NCBI GenBank assembly: GCA_024636495.1
Contig: JAGXGZ010000054.1
Coordinates: 1 to 50,214, forward strand
Source of the DNA: Roseobacter sp.
GTDB taxonomy: Bacteria > Pseudomonadota > Alphaproteobacteria > Rhodobacterales > Rhodobacteraceae
DNA: 50,214 nt
Direction of reading: 5' to 3'
Of the stretch, positions 1 through 9,152 are shown one piece after another (within the stretch, counting starts at the first letter, position 1; each line of letters begins with the position of its first letter). Position numbers and translations under genes: made by a program. The notes below the pieces were generated by a model, which did no database searches, had not been told where the DNA came from, and saw only the letters and a program-made list of their open reading frames with translations.

Positions 1-84
1 ATCGCGTTTGGAACTTAGTGCGTAAAGGATCGCTCTTGCGGGTGATGGCGGGATAGATTCTGGAGGGGTTGTTGTTCTTATCGG

Positions 85-1194
85 GTGATCATCTCCATGC
101 ACATTTTTCTATCCGCCTTTGGCGAAGTTCCTGATCCGCGCGCCAGTAACGTGCGCCACGACCTTGGGGAATTACTCGTTATCGCCTTTGTATCGGTCTT
201 GTGTGGCTCGACCTCCTGTGCCGAGATGGCCGCATTTGGTCGTGCAAAAGAGAGTTTTTTCAAAGGCTTCCTGAAGCTCAAACACGCCATTCCATCGCAT
301 GACACCTTTTCGGAGGTCTTCCGGATCATCAACCCGAAGGCCCTCGATGCGGCCTTCGGTAAGATCCTTGCCGATGTGGTCAAGCTCCTCAAGGACGGTG
401 ATATTATCGCAATTGACGGTAAAGCGTTACGGGGCGCACGCGACCCAGGCGAAAGCGCGCGGGCCCGCATGATGGTCTCAGCCTATGCCTCGCGGTTGCG
501 CCTGACGCTGGCGACAGTACCTGCCGATCAAGGCACAGAACTCAGCGCGGCCATAGAGGCGCTTGGGTTGATCGAGCTGCGGGGCAAGGTGGTCACCGGT
601 GATGCACTACACTGCAACCGCCGCACGGTTGCCGCAATCAACGCAGGCGGCGGAGATTGGTGTCTCGCCCTCAAGGGCAACCAGGAATCTCTGCTGTCCG
701 ACGCCCGCGGGTGTTTCAGCAAGGGGCACATAAGCGATCCAACAGCCGTTACGGAAAACACCGGCCATGGAAGAAAAGAAACCCGCAAAGCGGTCGTGGT
801 ATCGGCTAAGGCATTGGCAGAATACCATGAATTCCCGGGCCTCAAGGGGTTCGGTCGCATCGAGGCGACCAGAGAGACGGGCGGAAAAGTGACCTCAGAG
901 ACCCGCTACTTCGCACTGTCTTGGATGCCCACACCTGAGGTGCTGTTGGCCGCTGTCCGTGACCATTGGGCCATCGAAAATGCCCTTCATTGGCAGTTGG
1001 ATGTGTCTTTCCGCGAGGACGCCGCACGCAATCGGAAAGACAACGGTCCCAGCAACATCGCCGTTCTACGTCGACGCGCACTCGACGTCCTGCGGCGAGA
1101 CACATCCAAGGGCTCTCTCACCATAAAAATCAAACGGGCAGGCTGGGACACCACCTTCTTACGCAGCATTCTCAGTGACTTGGCAACAACATGA
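85..1194 (+). CDS. ISAs1-family transposase (DDE type)
   Basis: This protein cuts and joins the ends of the insertion sequence. It is 369 residues from a GTG start, close to full length for the family. The N-terminal part (about 8-90) is the DDE_Tnp_1-associated region that starts FGEVPDPRA. The catalytic core follows, with Asp in IAIDGKALRGARD (about D111), Asp in VTGDALHCNRR (about D173) and a Glu in the HWAIENALHWQLDV region. All three acidic positions are present and the frame is open, so the gene may be active. An ATG at 97 is an alternative start; a GGAGGGG stretch at 62-68 is rather far from either. The right inverted repeat follows the stop codon directly. Confidence 0.9.
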   Translation: MIISMHIFLSAFGEVPDPRASNVRHDLGELLVIAFVSVLCGSTSCAEMAAFGRAKESFFKGFLKLKHAIPSHDTFSEVFRIINPKALDAAFGKILADVVKLLKDGDIIAIDGKALRGARDPGESARARMMVSAYASRLRLTLATVPADQGTELSAAIEALGLIELRGKVVTGDALHCNRRTVAAINAGGGDWCLALKGNQESLLSDARGCFSKGHISDPTAVTENTGHGRKETRKAVVVSAKALAEYHEFPGLKGFGRIEATRETGGKVTSETRYFALSWMPTPEVLLAAVRDHWAIENALHWQLDVSFREDAARNRKDNGPSNIAVLRRRALDVLRRDTSKGSLTIKIKRAGWDTTFLRSILSDLATT

Positions 1195-1195
1195 G

Positions 1196-1213
1196 CCAAA
1201 CGCGATTGCCCTG
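1196..1213. repeat. Right terminal inverted repeat of the ISAs1-type element
   Basis: CCAAACGCGATTGCCCTG lies immediately downstream of the transposase stop. Its first 11 bases are the perfect inverted copy of window bases 1-11. The outer 7 bases have no visible partner because the window begins inside the left repeat. Confidence 0.7.
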
Positions 1214-1736
1214 GGCGTGTACATGAGGAACCCTTTCTCAACTTGCGGGGATAAGGGCAAATAAACCTTTATGATGTCAAGGTAATGCCCATATTTCAGG
1301 CGATCAAGGGGAGAACGCATCTTGTAATATGCGTTGGGTTACTTGCACTCTGACGCATCCCATCGACCGGGGTCACAGAATGATCGGACAGAACAAGACT
1401 TTGCCTTCCTCGCTGCCGTGCGGTGAACTTGACGGGGTCGCCCATATGTTGGGTACGGATAAACCGCCAAAGACGCATGACTATATGCGGCTATACTGCT
1501 TTATGGAGTTGGGCGTGGGTCTGCCCCGCATCAACGCGGTGTTTCTAACCCGCCGCACATTGATCTTTGTCAAACGCGAAGCGCAACGGCCAGAGGAGAT
1601 TGAGCGGGTTGCGGAGTTGAAGCGGCGTCAGGGGTGAGGTGCTAAACTAAAGAATTGGCAGATCATGTTCTGATTAGTAGATTGCGCGTTGTCTTTTGCG
1701 GGAAGCACTAATCATTTTAGTAGGCTCAATAAGATG
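1214..1736. other. AT-richer stretch without a convincing gene
   Basis: This stretch between the insertion sequence and the palindrome block is visibly poorer in G and C than the rest of the window. The only notable frame is 1380-1637 on the plus strand (85 codons from an ATG, ending PEEIERVAELKRRQG). I do not recognise it, it has no good ribosome binding site, and it may be a remnant of a gene broken when mobile DNA arrived. Confidence 0.4.
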
Positions 1737-1803
1737 TTGATTTCAATCAATGATTGAAATCAACGATCGTTAAACTCAGAAATCACCCAATTTTTGAAAA
1801 TTG
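1737..1803. promoter_or_regulatory. Run of three perfect palindromes upstream of a lipoprotein gene
   Basis: 1737-1763 is a perfect 27-base palindrome: arms TTGATTTCAATCA and its complement around one central A. 1762-1771 is AACGATCGTT, a perfect 10-base palindrome. 1788-1803 is CAATTTT-TG-AAAATTG, with 7-base arms. The first also contains TTGAT-N4-ATCAA (1737-1750), which matches the textbook FNR/FnrL site. The block ends about 45 bases before the lipoprotein start, so it could hold operators or the 5' leader of that gene. The function is inferred. Confidence 0.5.
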
Positions 1804-1847
1804 TATGGTAAAAGCCATGCATATTTTTCGAATAGGGATCTGATTGG

Positions 1848-2573
1848 ATGAAAAGAAGTATTTTTTTCGCTGCGCTTGTATTGGCGCTTTCGGGTTGTGC
1901 GGAAGCACGACTAATTGAAGAGGAAACAAAGGTCACGGCTGCTCTCAACGTATCGGGCACCTCAAATCTTGAGACGCAAGCCTACTACAGTCAAAGACTG
2001 TCCAAAGCGTATCAACAAGCAGCGCTTCGCGCATCCAGAGACCAGGATGCTTTGGCGTTTGTCACGATCGTTTCCGCGCTTTCGGTGGTCGGGGGCGCAC
2101 TTGGGAGCACATCAGACAAGGCATTGGCAAATCGCGCGACAGTTGGGGCGACCGGTAGTCTGATCGGAAATCGCACTTTGTCCAAGTCAACGATAAAAGG
2201 GATATATATCAGCGCAAAGCGTATGAACTGTATCGCGACGACGGCAAGCATTGGTCGTTACTTATTGGCCGAAGTTGGTCCAAACACGAAAGCAGCGGCT
2301 CGGGCCGCTACTTTTGGGGCTATTTCCGAAGTCCAGATTATCAGCCGTGAAGCACTGGTTAGGGACGTTGCCGAATATTCCACAATACGCTCGACGCTCA
2401 ATACAGCGATCAGCAAATCTGAAGCAATCAGAGTAAACGACTTGGCAATGGCAAAAGGAGCTGACGCAAAAAGCTTTGATCTAGAAATGCTTAATCAATA
2501 CCTAAAGATGCTGGATAACTGTCTTTCTGATGTCGCGACGCTGACGGCGATAGCAGAAATTGAAACAAACTGA
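1848..2573 (+). CDS. Putative lipoprotein of unknown function
   Basis: The protein has 241 residues. Residues 1-17 form a lipoprotein signal peptide: a basic start (MKRS), a hydrophobic stretch, and the lipobox ALSGC with the acylated cysteine at position 17, so it should sit in the outer or inner membrane facing the periplasm. A second hydrophobic segment rich in Ala, Val and Gly lies around residues 70-90 (ALAFVTIVSALSVVGGALG). The C-terminal half is predicted helical, with two cysteines (in RMNCIATT and LDNCLSDV) that could form a disulfide bond. I do not recognise a family. Base composition is more AT-rich than its core neighbours and it stands alone next to an insertion sequence, which suggests transfer. 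Confidence 0.7.
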   Translation: MKRSIFFAALVLALSGCAEARLIEEETKVTAALNVSGTSNLETQAYYSQRLSKAYQQAALRASRDQDALAFVTIVSALSVVGGALGSTSDKALANRATVGATGSLIGNRTLSKSTIKGIYISAKRMNCIATTASIGRYLLAEVGPNTKAAARAATFGAISEVQIISREALVRDVAEYSTIRSTLNTAISKSEAIRVNDLAMAKGADAKSFDLEMLNQYLKMLDNCLSDVATLTAIAEIETN

Positions 2574-2616
2574 ATTGATTGATTTCCGACTGGAAACTTA
2601 GGCTTAATACATTAGT

Positions 2617-2708
2617 GGGGCGCATCGTGTGGGATATGCGCCCCAGAAGTATCATCTATATTGTATCGTAGAGCACACGCGCTATCGCCTCACCGGTCGG
2701 CAGGCGAT
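2617..2708. terminator. Two hairpins between convergent lipoprotein gene and carB
   Basis: GGGGCGCAT at 2617-2625 pairs perfectly with ATGCGCCCC at 2636-2644. ATCGCCT at 2684-2690 pairs with AGGCGAT at 2702-2708, ten bases past the carB stop. Neither is followed by a strong T run on either strand, so they are possible rather than clear intrinsic terminators for the two converging genes. Confidence 0.4.
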
Positions 2709-2717
2709 GCCGCCCAC

Positions 2718-5700
2718 TCACCCCTGCAATGACTTCACCCCGATCTCGTCCTCGGCCTGCGCTTTGATCGCCAAGGCGGCGGCATAGGATCCGGCGGCTG
2801 TCGTGAAATACGGGATCTTGTCATATAGCGCGATGGAGCGGATGGATTTGCTGTCTTCGACCGCTTGGCTGCCTTCGGTGGTGTTCATCACCAGATGGAT
2901 CGCCTCGTCCTTCATCATGTCGGTGATGTCGGGGCGGCCTTCGTAGACCTTGTTGACGATGTTACACGCGATGTCATGCGAGGTCAGCCAGTCGGCTGTC
3001 CCACGGGTCGCGACGATGGTAAAGTTCTGCTCAAGCAAGATGCGCGCGGCGGTGAGCATGTCGTCTGTTTTGTCCATGTCCTTGATCGACAGGAACGCAC
3101 AGCCCTCGCGGGGCAGCGGGTTGCCCGCGCCCATTTGCGCCTTGAGGAAGGCGCGCGGGAAGTCTCGGTCCCAGCCCATGACTTCACCGGTTGAGCGCAT
3201 TTCCGGTCCCAGCAGCGTATCCACACCGGGGAAGCGGGCGAAGGGCAGCACGGCTTCTTTGACCGAAAACCACGGCATGTTGGGATCGGCCAGCGTCATC
3301 GGGTCGCCCAAGGGCAATACGTCGTCATAGGCGGCGTCGGCGTTATAGGGCGCGCGCAGCGGGAAGTTCGAGAGCGGCTCGCCTGCCATGATCCGCGCGG
3401 CGATGGACGCGATGGCGCTGTCGGTGGCTTTGGCCACGAAAGGCACGGTGCGCGAGGCGCGGGGGTTGACCTCGATCAGGTAAATCTCGCCGTCTTTGAT
3501 TGCGAACTGGATATTCATCAGGCCCACAACATTCAGGGCGAGCGCCAGCGCGCGGGTCTGTTTTTCGACTTCGGCAATAATCTCGCGGCTTAGCGAATAG
3601 GGCGGCAGGGAACAAGCACTGTCGCCCGAGTGCACGCCAGCTTCTTCGATGTGCTGCATGATGCCCGCGACATGGACGTCCTTGCCATCACACAGCGCAT
3701 CGACGTCCAGCTCGACTGCGCCAGACAGGTAGTTGTCCAGCAGCACGGGGCTTTTGCCTGACACGACCACAGCCTCGCGTATGTAGCGTTCAAGGCTGGC
3801 TTGATCGCGCACAATCTCCATCGCGCGGCCACCAAGGACGTACGACGGGCGGATCACCAGGGGAAAGCCGATGTCGGCGGCGATTTCAAGCGCTTCGGCG
3901 TCGGAATGGGCGATGCCGTTGTGCGGTTGTTTGAGGCCAAGGCGTTTCACCAGATCGGCAAAGCGTTCGCGGTCTTCGGCCAGATCGATCATGTCGGGGG
4001 TGGTGCCGAGGATCGGGATGCCCGCGTCTTGCAGGGCTTGCGCGATTTTCAACGGCGTCTGGCCGCCGAATTGGACGATCACACCGTGGAGCGTGCCATT
4101 TTCCTGCTCGACCCGCATGATTTCCATCACGTGCTCGAACGTCAGCGGTTCGAAATACAGCCGGTCGGAGGTGTCATAGTCGGTCGATACGGTTTCGGGG
4201 TTACAGTTGACCATGATGGTTTCATAGCCCGCATCCGTCAGCGCATAGCAGGCGTGGCAGCAGCAGTAGTCAAATTCGATTCCTTGGCCGATGCGGTTGG
4301 GGCCACCGCCCAGAATGACCACCTTTTTGCGGTCGGACGGGCGTGCTTCGCATTCGACCTCGCCAAAGGCGGGCATTTCGTAGGTTGAATACATGTAAGG
4401 CGTCTGCGCCTCGAATTCGGCCGCGCAGGTGTCGATGCGTTTGAACACGGCCTTGACGCCAAGGTTCAGGCGGGCGCGGCGCACGTTGTCTTCTTCGCGT
4501 CCTGTGAGGGTGCCAAGGCGGGCGTCGGTAAAGCCCATCATCTTGAGGGCGCGGATGCCTTCCTCGGTCATGGGTAGGCCGTTCTTGCGAACCTCTTCCT
4601 CGGCTTCGACAATCTCGCGGATGCGGGCAAGGAACCACGGATCGAACATGGTCACGCCGTGAATGTCGACGTCGGACATGCCGTGGCGCATGGCCTGCGC
4701 GATGGTGCGCATGCGGTCAGGGGTCTGCTTGCTGATTGCTTTGATCAGGGCAGCCTGTTCCGGTGCGCCGGGGATGTCGATTTCGTCAAATCCGGTCAGG
4801 CCCGATTCCATCGACGCCAGCGCTTTTTGCAAGGACTCGTGTATTGTGCGGCCGATTGCCATCGCCTCGCCCACGGATTTCATCGCTGTGGTCAGATAGG
4901 GTTCAGCGCCGGGGAATTTCTCGAACGCGAATTTCGGGATTTTGGTAACGATATAGTCGATCGTCGGCTCGAACGACGCGGGCGTTACGCCTGTGATGTC
5001 ATTGTCCAACTCGTCCAGCGTGAAGCCGACGGCAAGCTTGGCCGCTATCTTGGCAATCGGGAAACCCGTTGCCTTGGAGGCCAGCGCCGACGAGCGGCTG
5101 ACGCGGGGGTTCATTTCGATCACAACCATGCGGCCATCGACAGGGTTGACCGCCCATTGCACGTTCGACCCGCCGGTTTCCACGCCGATTTCACGCAGCA
5201 CGGCAATCGAATGGTTGCGCATGATCTGGTACTCTTTGTCGGTCAGCGTCAGGGCCGGGGCCACGGTGATTGAATCGCCCGTGTGCACGCCCATCGGATC
5301 GACGTTTTCAATAGAGCAGACGATGATGGCGTTGTCGGCGGTGTCGCGCACGACCTCCATTTCGAACTCTTTCCAGCCGAGCAGGGATTCGTCGATCAGG
5401 ATCTGACCCACTGGCGACGCATCCATACCGGAGCGGCAGAAGAATTCATAATCGTCGCGGTTATAGGCCACGCCGCCGCCGGTGCCGCCCATGGTAAAGG
5501 CCGGGCGGATAATGGCGGGCAGACCGACATATTCAAGCGCTTCAAGGGCGATGGCCACACCTGCGGCGAGGTCTTTCTTTCCGGCGGCATTTTTTGGGGC
5601 CGTGACGATCGTGGCCTTGGGGTTTTCGATGCCCAAACGGTCCATAGCTTCGCGGAACAGCTGACGGTCTTCCGCCATTTCAATGGCTTCGCGCTTGGCC

Positions 5701-6050
5701 CCGATCATCTCGACACCGTATTTTGCCAGCACGCCCATTTCTTCGAGGGCCAGCGAGGTGTTCAGTCCGGTCTGGCCGCCCATGGTGGGCAACAGCGCGT
5801 CGGGGCGTTCTTTTTCGATGATCTTGGCCACGATTTCAGGGGTGATAGGTTCAATATAGGTGGCATCTGCCAGACCCGGATCGGTCATGATTGTCGCTGG
5901 GTTTGAGTTGACGAGGATGACGCGGTAGCCTTCCTCTTTGAGAGCCTTACAAGCCTGAGCGCCGGAGTAGTCGAATTCGCAGGCCTGACCAATCACGATG
6001 GGCCCCGCACCAATGATCATAATCGATTTGATGTCGGTTCTTTTTGGCAT
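2718..6050 (-). CDS. carB: Carbamoyl-phosphate synthase large subunit
   Basis: CarB makes carbamoyl phosphate from bicarbonate, ATP and ammonia delivered by the small subunit CarA, feeding pyrimidine and arginine synthesis in the cytoplasm. The 1110 residues show the duplicated architecture: first ATP-grasp half from [20 protein letters not shown], an oligomerisation region in the middle, second half from [19 protein letters not shown], and a C-terminal MGS-like allosteric domain ending in KSLQG. Length is slightly above the E. coli enzyme, usual for alphaproteobacteria. carA is not in the window, so the subunits are encoded apart, as is common in this group. pyrD lies elsewhere in the window. 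The gene is monocistronic here, facing the lipoprotein gene. Confidence 0.97.
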   Translation of the reverse strand: MPKRTDIKSIMIIGAGPIVIGQACEFDYSGAQACKALKEEGYRVILVNSNPATIMTDPGLADATYIEPITPEIVAKIIEKERPDALLPTMGGQTGLNTSLALEEMGVLAKYGVEMIGAKREAIEMAEDRQLFREAMDRLGIENPKATIVTAPKNAAGKKDLAAGVAIALEALEYVGLPAIIRPAFTMGGTGGGVAYNRDDYEFFCRSGMDASPVGQILIDESLLGWKEFEMEVVRDTADNAIIVCSIENVDPMGVHTGDSITVAPALTLTDKEYQIMRNHSIAVLREIGVETGGSNVQWAVNPVDGRMVVIEMNPRVSRSSALASKATGFPIAKIAAKLAVGFTLDELDNDITGVTPASFEPTIDYIVTKIPKFAFEKFPGAEPYLTTAMKSVGEAMAIGRTIHESLQKALASMESGLTGFDEIDIPGAPEQAALIKAISKQTPDRMRTIAQAMRHGMSDVDIHGVTMFDPWFLARIREIVEAEEEVRKNGLPMTEEGIRALKMMGFTDARLGTLTGREEDNVRRARLNLGVKAVFKRIDTCAAEFEAQTPYMYSTYEMPAFGEVECEARPSDRKKVVILGGGPNRIGQGIEFDYCCCHACYALTDAGYETIMVNCNPETVSTDYDTSDRLYFEPLTFEHVMEIMRVEQENGTLHGVIVQFGGQTPLKIAQALQDAGIPILGTTPDMIDLAEDRERFADLVKRLGLKQPHNGIAHSDAEALEIAADIGFPLVIRPSYVLGGRAMEIVRDQASLERYIREAVVVSGKSPVLLDNYLSGAVELDVDALCDGKDVHVAGIMQHIEEAGVHSGDSACSLPPYSLSREIIAEVEKQTRALALALNVVGLMNIQFAIKDGEIYLIEVNPRASRTVPFVAKATDSAIASIAARIMAGEPLSNFPLRAPYNADAAYDDVLPLGDPMTLADPNMPWFSVKEAVLPFARFPGVDTLLGPEMRSTGEVMGWDRDFPRAFLKAQMGAGNPLPREGCAFLSIKDMDKTDDMLTAARILLEQNFTIVATRGTADWLTSHDIACNIVNKVYEGRPDITDMMKDEAIHLVMNTTEGSQAVEDSKSIRSIALYDKIPYFTTAAGSYAAALAIKAQAEDEIGVKSLQG

Positions 6051-6058
6051 GGTTCAAG

Positions 6059-6210
6059 CCCCCGGATATTTGCAAATTCTCCGCGTTATAGGCGTTGGGG
6101 GGAGAGGTGCAAGGGGGAAGGGTGCTATCGTGAGCGGGTTTTGATTTTGGGGCCATCTGATTGGGGCGCTGCCCCAAACCCCGGGATATTTTAGTGCCAG
6201 AGAAGCGGGG
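6059..6210. repeat. Intergenic hairpin repeat copies between carB and cfa
   Basis: The 167-base gap holds CCCCCGGATATTTGCAAAT at 6059-6077 in the carB leader and, near cfa, the hairpin TTGGGGC-GCT-GCCCCAA (6161-6177) followed by ACCCCGGGATATTTTAGTGC. The latter lies just beyond the end of cfa, so on the minus strand it may end that transcript. Similar CCCCGG-A-T-rich modules occur at 9998-10060 and 35599-35652. Confidence 0.55.
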
Positions 6211-6217
6211 CGGTGTC

Positions 6218-7417
6218 CTAGCTTTTATAGAGGTAGTCGCGTGTCAGCGGGACGGTGGTGTGGTCCTTGGCCAGTTGAAATTGATAGACGGCCTGTTTTT
6301 GGTCCTCGAATGCGATGATGCAGATGGTAAAGTAGTATTCGAACATCCGCACAAAGCGGTCGTCGTAGTCGGCGCGGATCTGGTCAGAATGGGTGTGAAA
6401 GCGGTCGCGCCAGTGGCGAATCGTGCGGGCATAGTGCAGGCGCCAGATTTCGATGTCGGTTTGCCAAAGACCTGCGCGCTCCATTGGCCGGGTCAATTCC
6501 GAGAGCGAAGGGACGTAGCCGCCAGGAAAGATGTATCTGTTGAGCCACGGATCATGGGGCACAGGCGGCGCAGAGCGCGCAATGGTGTGGACAAGGGCCA
6601 CGCCATCCGGTGCCAACAGATCACTGACGCGTCGGAAATACTGTTCGTAATTCGGCACGCCGACATGTTCGAGCATGCCGACGCTGACAATGCGGTCGAA
6701 CTGGCCTTTGGTGTGGCGGTAGTCTTCGAGGCGGAAGGTGATCTTGTCCGACAGACCCGCCCTTTGGGCACGGCTGCGGGCGGTGTGCAGTTGGTTTTCG
6801 GACAAGGTGATGCCGGTGACACGCGCGCCATAGTCCTGCGCCAATGTGAGCGCCATGCCGCCCCAGCCGCAGCCGATGTCAAGAATATGATCGCCGGGCC
6901 GGATGCAAAGCTTGGCGGCGATATGGGACTTTTTGGCAGATTGGGCGTCTTCGAGGGTCATGTCAGGATCGGGAAAATAGGCGCAGGAATATTGCATATC
7001 TGCGTCTAGAAACAGCGCGTAAAGGTCGTCTGATATGTCGTAATGATGCGCTACATTTGCGCGTGCCCGCGCGGGCCGGTTCAGCTGGATGATCTGACGC
7101 ATGTGGTAGCGAATAGCGTTGAGGGCGCGCAGCCAGCCGGGAAAACGTCCGTCGCTGCGGTTACCCTGCAACATTTTGAGCGTGTCGAGCAAACCGCGTT
7201 CTGGAAATGTGATCCGCTGATCCATGTAGCCTTCGCCCAAGGCCAACATCGGATTGAGGCAGAGCGCCCTTAAGACCCTATCGTCGTGAAGATGCAAGGT
7301 TATACTTTGACCGGTGTCAGGCCCGTAATGGGCAACCGTGCCGTCCGCAAAACGGACAGTGAGGCGGTCGCGCGTCATCAGACCTTTAAGAAAATGATCT
7401 AATGCGCTGCGCCACAT
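6218..7417 (-). CDS. cfa: Cyclopropane-fatty-acyl-phospholipid synthase family methyltransferase
   Basis: The family transfers a methylene group from S-adenosylmethionine to double bonds of membrane phospholipid acyl chains, or related modifications. The 399-residue protein has an N-terminal lipid-binding-like part (about 1-110), then a Rossmann methyltransferase domain with the SAM motif HILDIGCGWGGMALTLAQ (about 160-180) and VSVGMLEHVG further on. The C-terminal half contains the family signature region YIFPGGYVPSLSEL and a run of aromatic residues near YYFTICIIAFEDQKQAVYQFQLAK. The alpha/beta hydrolase gene lies 14 bases upstream on the same strand, suggesting co-transcription. The exact product is not decided by sequence; related members make methylated furan or branched lipids. 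The symbol is given at family level. Confidence 0.88.
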   Translation of the reverse strand: MWRSALDHFLKGLMTRDRLTVRFADGTVAHYGPDTGQSITLHLHDDRVLRALCLNPMLALGEGYMDQRITFPERGLLDTLKMLQGNRSDGRFPGWLRALNAIRYHMRQIIQLNRPARARANVAHHYDISDDLYALFLDADMQYSCAYFPDPDMTLEDAQSAKKSHIAAKLCIRPGDHILDIGCGWGGMALTLAQDYGARVTGITLSENQLHTARSRAQRAGLSDKITFRLEDYRHTKGQFDRIVSVGMLEHVGVPNYEQYFRRVSDLLAPDGVALVHTIARSAPPVPHDPWLNRYIFPGGYVPSLSELTRPMERAGLWQTDIEIWRLHYARTIRHWRDRFHTHSDQIRADYDDRFVRMFEYYFTICIIAFEDQKQAVYQFQLAKDHTTVPLTRDYLYKS

Positions 7418-7431
7418 GTGGGTATCCTTAG

Positions 7432-8196
7432 CTAGCTTTGGCCCAGGAATGCCCGCACCGAAGCTTCGAAGTCGCGCGGGTTTTCAGCGTGCAGCCAGTG
7501 GCCTACACCGGGCAGTTTGGCGAAATAGGCGTTTGGGAACAGCGTCTTGATGGCCGGACGGTAGGCGGGCAGCACGTAATGCGAAGTGCCGCCCGACAGA
7601 AAAAATACAGGCCCTTCGAAGGGGCCGGTGACATGATCAGGCCAGCCTACGATCTTTGGCATTTCCGCTTCAAGCACATCAAGGTTCAGCTTCCAGGACT
7701 TGGTTGCAATATCCAGCGATTGGGTGAAAAAGCTTTGCAACGCGGGCTCAATGCCCGCAGCGGCAAGCTGTTCTTGCGCGTCAGAACGTCGTGTGAGCGT
7801 GCCAAGATCAACCTTGCGCATCGCGTCGATGAATTCTTGCTGGCTGTGCTCGTAGGCCACGGGTGCGATGTCGGCGATGATCAGGCGGTTGACCAGATCG
7901 GAATGCCGCAGCGCCAGCACCATTGACGCCTTGCCACCCATGGAGTGGCCACAGACATCCATTGGTGCGCCGATGTGGCGAATGACTTCGGCGAGATCAC
8001 CGGCCATGTCTTCGTAGCTTTGGGTATTTGCGCGGGGGCTATCGCCGTGGTTGCGCATATCGACTGTGATGACGCGGCGGCTGTCGGACAGGCGCTTGGC
8101 GATCACGCCCCAATTGCGGCCAGAGCCGTAAAGACCATGAACAATCAGCAGGGCGGGGGCATCTGTGGCAGTGCCGTATTCTGAAAAACTAAGCAT
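7432..8196 (-). CDS. Alpha/beta hydrolase (YbfF-like esterase family)
   Basis: The 254-residue protein has the alpha/beta hydrolase layout: the HG oxyanion motif VHGLYGSGRNWG (about 20-30), DMRNHGDSP, the nucleophile elbow GHSMGGKAS with Ser about position 85, and the catalytic His in PGVGHWLHAENP (about 233). The acid residue probably lies between. It is most like YbfF-type esterases that hydrolyse short acyl or acyl-CoA-like substrates; the natural substrate is unknown. The gene starts at an ATG with a weak ribosome binding site and is followed after 14 bases by the cfa-like gene, so a role in lipid turnover is possible but only inferred from context. Confidence 0.88.
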   Translation of the reverse strand: MLSFSEYGTATDAPALLIVHGLYGSGRNWGVIAKRLSDSRRVITVDMRNHGDSPRANTQSYEDMAGDLAEVIRHIGAPMDVCGHSMGGKASMVLALRHSDLVNRLIIADIAPVAYEHSQQEFIDAMRKVDLGTLTRRSDAQEQLAAAGIEPALQSFFTQSLDIATKSWKLNLDVLEAEMPKIVGWPDHVTGPFEGPVFFLSGGTSHYVLPAYRPAIKTLFPNAYFAKLPGVGHWLHAENPRDFEASVRAFLGQS

Positions 8197-8251
8197 ACCG
8201 TCAGATTTACGGCCATTGCGAGGGATGCGCCAGAGCGTTTAGGGTTGCGGG

Positions 8252-8626
8252 ATGTTGGATCAAAAAGATGTTCAGAACAAAGCGCTGAAAGTGCAGCGCG
8301 AAATGCAGGCAAAGCTGGGCGTGCAGGGGCGGGATCTGGATCACGCGCTGCGCCGCGCGGGACGCAGATTGCCCCGCGGCGTGTACAAGCAGGCGGCAAC
8401 GCTATCAAAAGCCGCGTTCTATGCCCGCAACCCCAAGATGGCACGCCGCCTAGAAGGGGACAGCGTGCAAACCGCCTATGACGCGGTGATGGCGCATCTC
8501 GACAGCATCGACGTCGTCGAAGACCGCAAGGACCGCGTGCTTGGAATTGCAGGCACCATCGCATTCAACCTGCTGTTCGTGATGGTTGCCTTCATTTTCT
8601 ATCTTTGGTGGCGCGGCTACATTTGA
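8252..8626 (+). CDS. Small membrane protein of unknown function with one C-terminal transmembrane helix
   Basis: The product is 124 residues: a charged, mostly helical N-terminal part (about 1-95, rich in Arg, Lys, Asp) and a single hydrophobic helix near the end (about 98-120, [23 protein letters not shown]). With no signal peptide, it is probably anchored with its body in the cytoplasm. I do not recognise a named family, though proteins of this layout are frequent in roseobacters. Its stop codon lies inside the last codons of the convergent cupin gene (10-base overlap). Confidence 0.7.
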   Translation: MLDQKDVQNKALKVQREMQAKLGVQGRDLDHALRRAGRRLPRGVYKQAATLSKAAFYARNPKMARRLEGDSVQTAYDAVMAHLDSIDVVEDRKDRVLGIAGTIAFNLLFVMVAFIFYLWWRGYI

Positions 8627-9018
8627 GCGTTGTACTGCATGTCCGTGACATGTTCGAGCCAATCGACGGCCTTGCCATCGAGCGCCTCCTGAATGGCGAT
8701 ATGGGTCATCGCACACTCGGGTGCTGCCCCGTGCCAATGTTTTTCGCCAGGAGCAAACCAGACTGTGTCGCCGGGATGCAGGGGCTTGATCGGGCCACCC
8801 TCGGTTTGGGCGAGGCCTGCGCCCGACAGAACCATCAGGGTCTGCCCCAAAGGATGCGTGTGCCATGCGGTACGGGCACCGGGTTCAAAGGTGACTGTGG
8901 CCGCGCGCATGCGTGCGGGATCCGGGGCCGACAGGACAGGGTCCAACCTTACCGTGCCAGTGAAATAGTCGGGCGATCCAACCTCTGAAGGACGGCTCCC
9001 TGCCTGTTTGATTTCCAT
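8617..9018 (-). CDS. Cupin-domain protein
   Basis: This is a single-domain cupin of 133 residues. Metal-binding motif 1 is visible as [21 protein letters not shown] (two His plus a following Gln/Glu position), and motif 2 as [19 protein letters not shown]. Such proteins bind a divalent metal and act as small oxygenases, isomerases or decarboxylases; related sequences are called carboxymuconolactone-decarboxylase-like cupins. The substrate is unknown. I chose the ATG at 9018 because AAGGAAGA lies just upstream; the frame stays open to 9060 but without a ribosome site. The 3' end overlaps the convergent small membrane protein gene by 10 bases. Confidence 0.85.
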   Translation of the reverse strand: MEIKQAGSRPSEVGSPDYFTGTVRLDPVLSAPDPARMRAATVTFEPGARTAWHTHPLGQTLMVLSGAGLAQTEGGPIKPLHPGDTVWFAPGEKHWHGAAPECAMTHIAIQEALDGKAVDWLEHVTDMQYNAQM

Positions 9019-9152
9019 TTGTGTCTTCCTTTTGTGCAAGAACTTGCTGAACAGGATCATGGCTGATGGTGAAAATGCAAGGCACCATCGACTTTTGAGG
9101 GGGTCGTACCTACCTATGAAAAAACGCGTTTACTTTGAAAGAGAGGCATCAC

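Larger units (their letters stand above)
1..1213 (+). mobile_element. ISAs1-family insertion sequence, left tip outside the window
   Basis: The element carries one transposase gene. The first 11 bases of the window (ATCGCGTTTGG) are the exact reverse complement of 1196-1206 just after the transposase stop. On the right side the sequence continues to CCCTG at 1209-1213, so its complement starts CAGGG, which I recall as common for ends of this family. If so, the left end lies about 7 bases before the window and the element is about 1.22 kb. The family and ends are inferred from the protein and this repeat; the target duplication cannot be seen. Confidence 0.8.

Noticed and set aside
3801..5906. 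Several long plus-strand frames inside carB (for example 3801-4388, 4659-5273, 5283-5906)
   Set aside because: They are antisense shadows of carB with no ribosome sites and protein compositions typical of GC-rich antisense reading.
6051..6217. Riboswitch in the carB leader
   Set aside because: The only structure is the dispersed hairpin module; no conserved aptamer pattern was seen.
6161..7009. 282-codon plus-strand frame across the cfa-like gene
   Set aside because: Antisense to a well-supported methyltransferase; no family likeness.
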